From positions 1-35,120 of the forward strand of contig CAZWQX010000024.1 in assembly GCA_964635965.1 (NCBI GenBank): 35,120 bases of DNA, given 5' to 3'. Shown in pieces: positions 33,625-35,120 of the stretch. A program made the translations under genes and the position numbers. The stretch comes from JAKVAV01 sp964635965 (GTDB taxonomy: Bacteria > Bacteroidota > Bacteroidia > Flavobacteriales_D > Cryomorphaceae). Position 1 is the stretch's first letter, and the number at the start of each line of letters is the position of its first letter. The notes beneath the pieces are model-generated. The model did not search any database. It worked only from the letters and a program-made list of their open reading frames with translations, and was not told the origin of the DNA.

Positions 33625-35120
33625 ATGAAGATCGATTCGTGGTATACCTTTACGGATGGAGATTGGCAAACACTTGAGTTTCAATTCAAGGAGTCGTATA
33701 TCCCTGTTGCTCAATTTGTTTTGGAGAATAAAGGGACTCTTTCCGAGGCGAGAGACATCTTTGTCGAGGCTTTTCGCTACTACACCGTTTCAGTAGAACT
33801 GAAAGGGAGTGGTTACATGGATAAATACCAGACCCTTATCTATTCCTTTTCAAGAATTTTGTGGCTAAAAAAACTAGCCAAGCGCAATGTTGATTTCAAT
33901 CTCATTCGACACAGACAAGAGTTTTTCGAGTTGGATGATACATTTCACGAAATTGACTTGATGACCGAACGAAGTGGTGAGGTTTCGCAACGATTAGCTG
34001 AAATAGGGGAGCCGTGCAGGACCTTGGTTCTGGAGATAGTAGGAAGAGATGAGGACCCTGGTTTGGTTGGAGGACGTTTCGGATTATTTTCAAAAGAACG
34101 CACAATGCAGCGTTTAAGCAGTTGTTTGAAAAAGCTAACTGAGAAAACGGAGAAGAAATCGTTTGACGACTCCCTTGAATTGTTCAATAGCTGCCTTCAA
34201 TACATTCTCGATTCGAAGAACTCAGAAAAGCCCACAGAACAGGGTTCGGAAGTGTGTCTGGCAATCCTTTCAAGGACCACGGCGACAATCAAGAACCATG
34301 TCGCGGCAGGAAAGCGAAACGAAACATTGCGAGATTTTAAGGAGCGGTTGTTGCCAAGCGACAATGTGGTTCTTGAAGAAATTGAATCTAAACCTAAAAC
34401 ACGAGCTATGAAAACGAAGTCTGTAGTGTTGCTCGTTTCTGTACTTACACTTCTCATTTCATCCGTTACTACGGTCCTGATAAACAGTGTAACCTTCTAT
34501 GCACCTGAAGAAAGTACAATTTCTACAGTAAACCAGGACACAATTGCCGTCGATACAACAGCAGTAGTTCAGGAAATTGAGTGGATTGAGCAAAGTGGTG
34601 TGATAATCACGAACGACGGTTATGCCCTTACATCGGCAGAACATCTTCGAATTAATGATTTGATCGAAACCAAAAACCATGATTCACAATCGGGATATGC
34701 CAAAGTAGTTTCTGTAGATTATGACTTGGGAATAGCTTTATTAAAGATTGATTCCGTCCTGTACACGAATGTTCCGTTCAGACTTTCGCAGAATAAAGCT
34801 CAGGTTGGCGAGGAGTTGGTTTCAATGGGATATAAGGATGACTATTTGCTTTATGAGCAAGTCTCGCCGGGCATGGCAAGCGAAGATTTTATTCACATCT
34901 CAGGCAAGGAAGTAGCAAAAGGAGCACCATTATTATCCCGGTATGGAGAATTAAAGGGTATTGTTACCCGCTCGAACGGGGTTTCATCTTCGATTCAAAC
35001 ACAAAAGATTTTGGAATTCTTGGAAAGCAATTCACCTGAAAAGCTGAAGGTCCCATCCAAGAACCGCTTGTATTACAGCACAACAGAAATAATGAGATTT
35101 ACAGTTTTGTTGTTGTTGCT
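33625..35120 (+). CDS. ECF-sigma-like / transmembrane / HtrA-like pseudo-protease fusion (runs off the window)
   Basis: One uninterrupted frame of 498 codons with no stop before the end. Residues ~13-90 resemble sigma-70 region 2 (NKGTLSEARDIFVEAF, then IYSFSRILWLKKLAKRN). Residues ~113-172 resemble region 4 of Bacteroidota ECF factors (AEIGEPCRTLVLEI, then RTMQRLSSCLKKLTE). A polar linker leads to one membrane segment at ~266-286, preceded by RAMKTK (positive-inside, so the sigma part is cytoplasmic). Residues ~320-460 resemble a trypsin/HtrA domain: GYALTSAEHL (His340), DYDLGIALLKI (Asp367), and AKGAPLL...GELKGIV where the catalytic Ser aligns with Lys432. The protease is therefore probably inactive. 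The start is the first ATG after an in-frame TGA at 33559. ATG at 34408 (residue 262) could be an internal start for the envelope half. Confidence 0.8.
   Translation, partial: MKIDSWYTFTDGDWQTLEFQFKESYIPVAQFVLENKGTLSEARDIFVEAFRYYTVSVELKGSGYMDKYQTLIYSFSRILWLKKLAKRNVDFNLIRHRQEFFELDDTFHEIDLMTERSGEVSQRLAEIGEPCRTLVLEIVGRDEDPGLVGGRFGLFSKERTMQRLSSCLKKLTEKTEKKSFDDSLELFNSCLQYILDSKNSEKPTEQGSEVCLAILSRTTATIKNHVAAGKRNETLRDFKERLLPSDNVVLEEIESKPKTRAMKTKSVVLLVSVLTLLISSVTTVLINSVTFYAPEESTISTVNQDTIAVDTTAVVQEIEWIEQSGVIITNDGYALTSAEHLRINDLIETKNHDSQSGYAKVVSVDYDLGIALLKIDSVLYTNVPFRLSQNKAQVGEELVSMGYKDDYLLYEQVSPGMASEDFIHISGKEVAKGAPLLSRYGELKGIVTRSNGVSSSIQTQKILEFLESNSPEKLKVPSKNRLYYSTTEIMRFTVLLLL

Overview
The window is almost entirely bacterial and comes from a member of the Bacteroidota, most likely a Flavobacteriales-type marine or host-associated lineage. 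Four things point there: two very large surface proteins with type IX secretion (T9SS) type B C-terminal domains, each followed by a PorP/SprF-family outer-membrane protein; many small Bacteroidota families (DUF1573, an S46 dipeptidyl peptidase, a four-helix-bundle protein); and -7 promoter elements of the TAnnTTTG type. The exception is the first ~380 bases. Their plus-strand reading frame looks like animal coding sequence and runs head-on into the 3' end of a bacterial gene, so the left edge looks like a chimeric join. A run of exactly 100 N (12611-12710) marks a scaffold gap.

Layout. 256-10158, minus strand: a surface module read right to left as HYR-repeat adhesin (17 repeats, T9SS type B end), PorP/SprF protein, OmpA/PD40 protein, then a truncated FG-GAP/VCBS secreted protein. 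10281-12235, minus: alkane-1-monooxygenase-like membrane hydroxylase followed by a voltage-gated-type potassium channel with a zinc-ribbon tail. 12236-12864: no protein gene, but at least three tandem copies of a ~95-nt element with an internal hairpin and a strong terminator, probably a small-RNA array, broken by the N gap. 12865-16473, minus: SDR oxidoreductase, a four-helix-bundle gene flanked by ACC-rich repeats, a small unknown protein, the tRNA-uridine hydroxylase TrhO and a small membrane protein. 16684-17078, plus: RNase P RNA with its promoter and terminator. 17172-19214, plus: a secreted unknown protein and tryptophan 2,3-dioxygenase. 19211-28002, minus: a second surface module (SBBP/PKD adhesin with type B end, PorP/SprF, TPR-PD40-OmpA, M23-like protein) followed by a lipoprotein. 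28089-31102, plus: J-domain membrane protein, DPP11-type S46 peptidase and pterin carbinolamine dehydratase. 31151-33412, minus: DUF1573 protein and S41 C-terminal processing protease. 33625 to the end, plus: one open frame joining an ECF sigma-factor-like region, a transmembrane segment and a trypsin/HtrA-like domain whose catalytic serine is replaced.

How the genes fit together. The two surface modules have the same order and tight, often overlapping, gene junctions. In each, the T9SS would export a giant adhesin, the PorP/SprF partner would hold it at the outer membrane, and the OmpA-type protein would tie the assembly to peptidoglycan. The most unusual items are the membrane-tethered sigma/pseudo-protease fusion at the right edge and the tandem small-RNA-like array.
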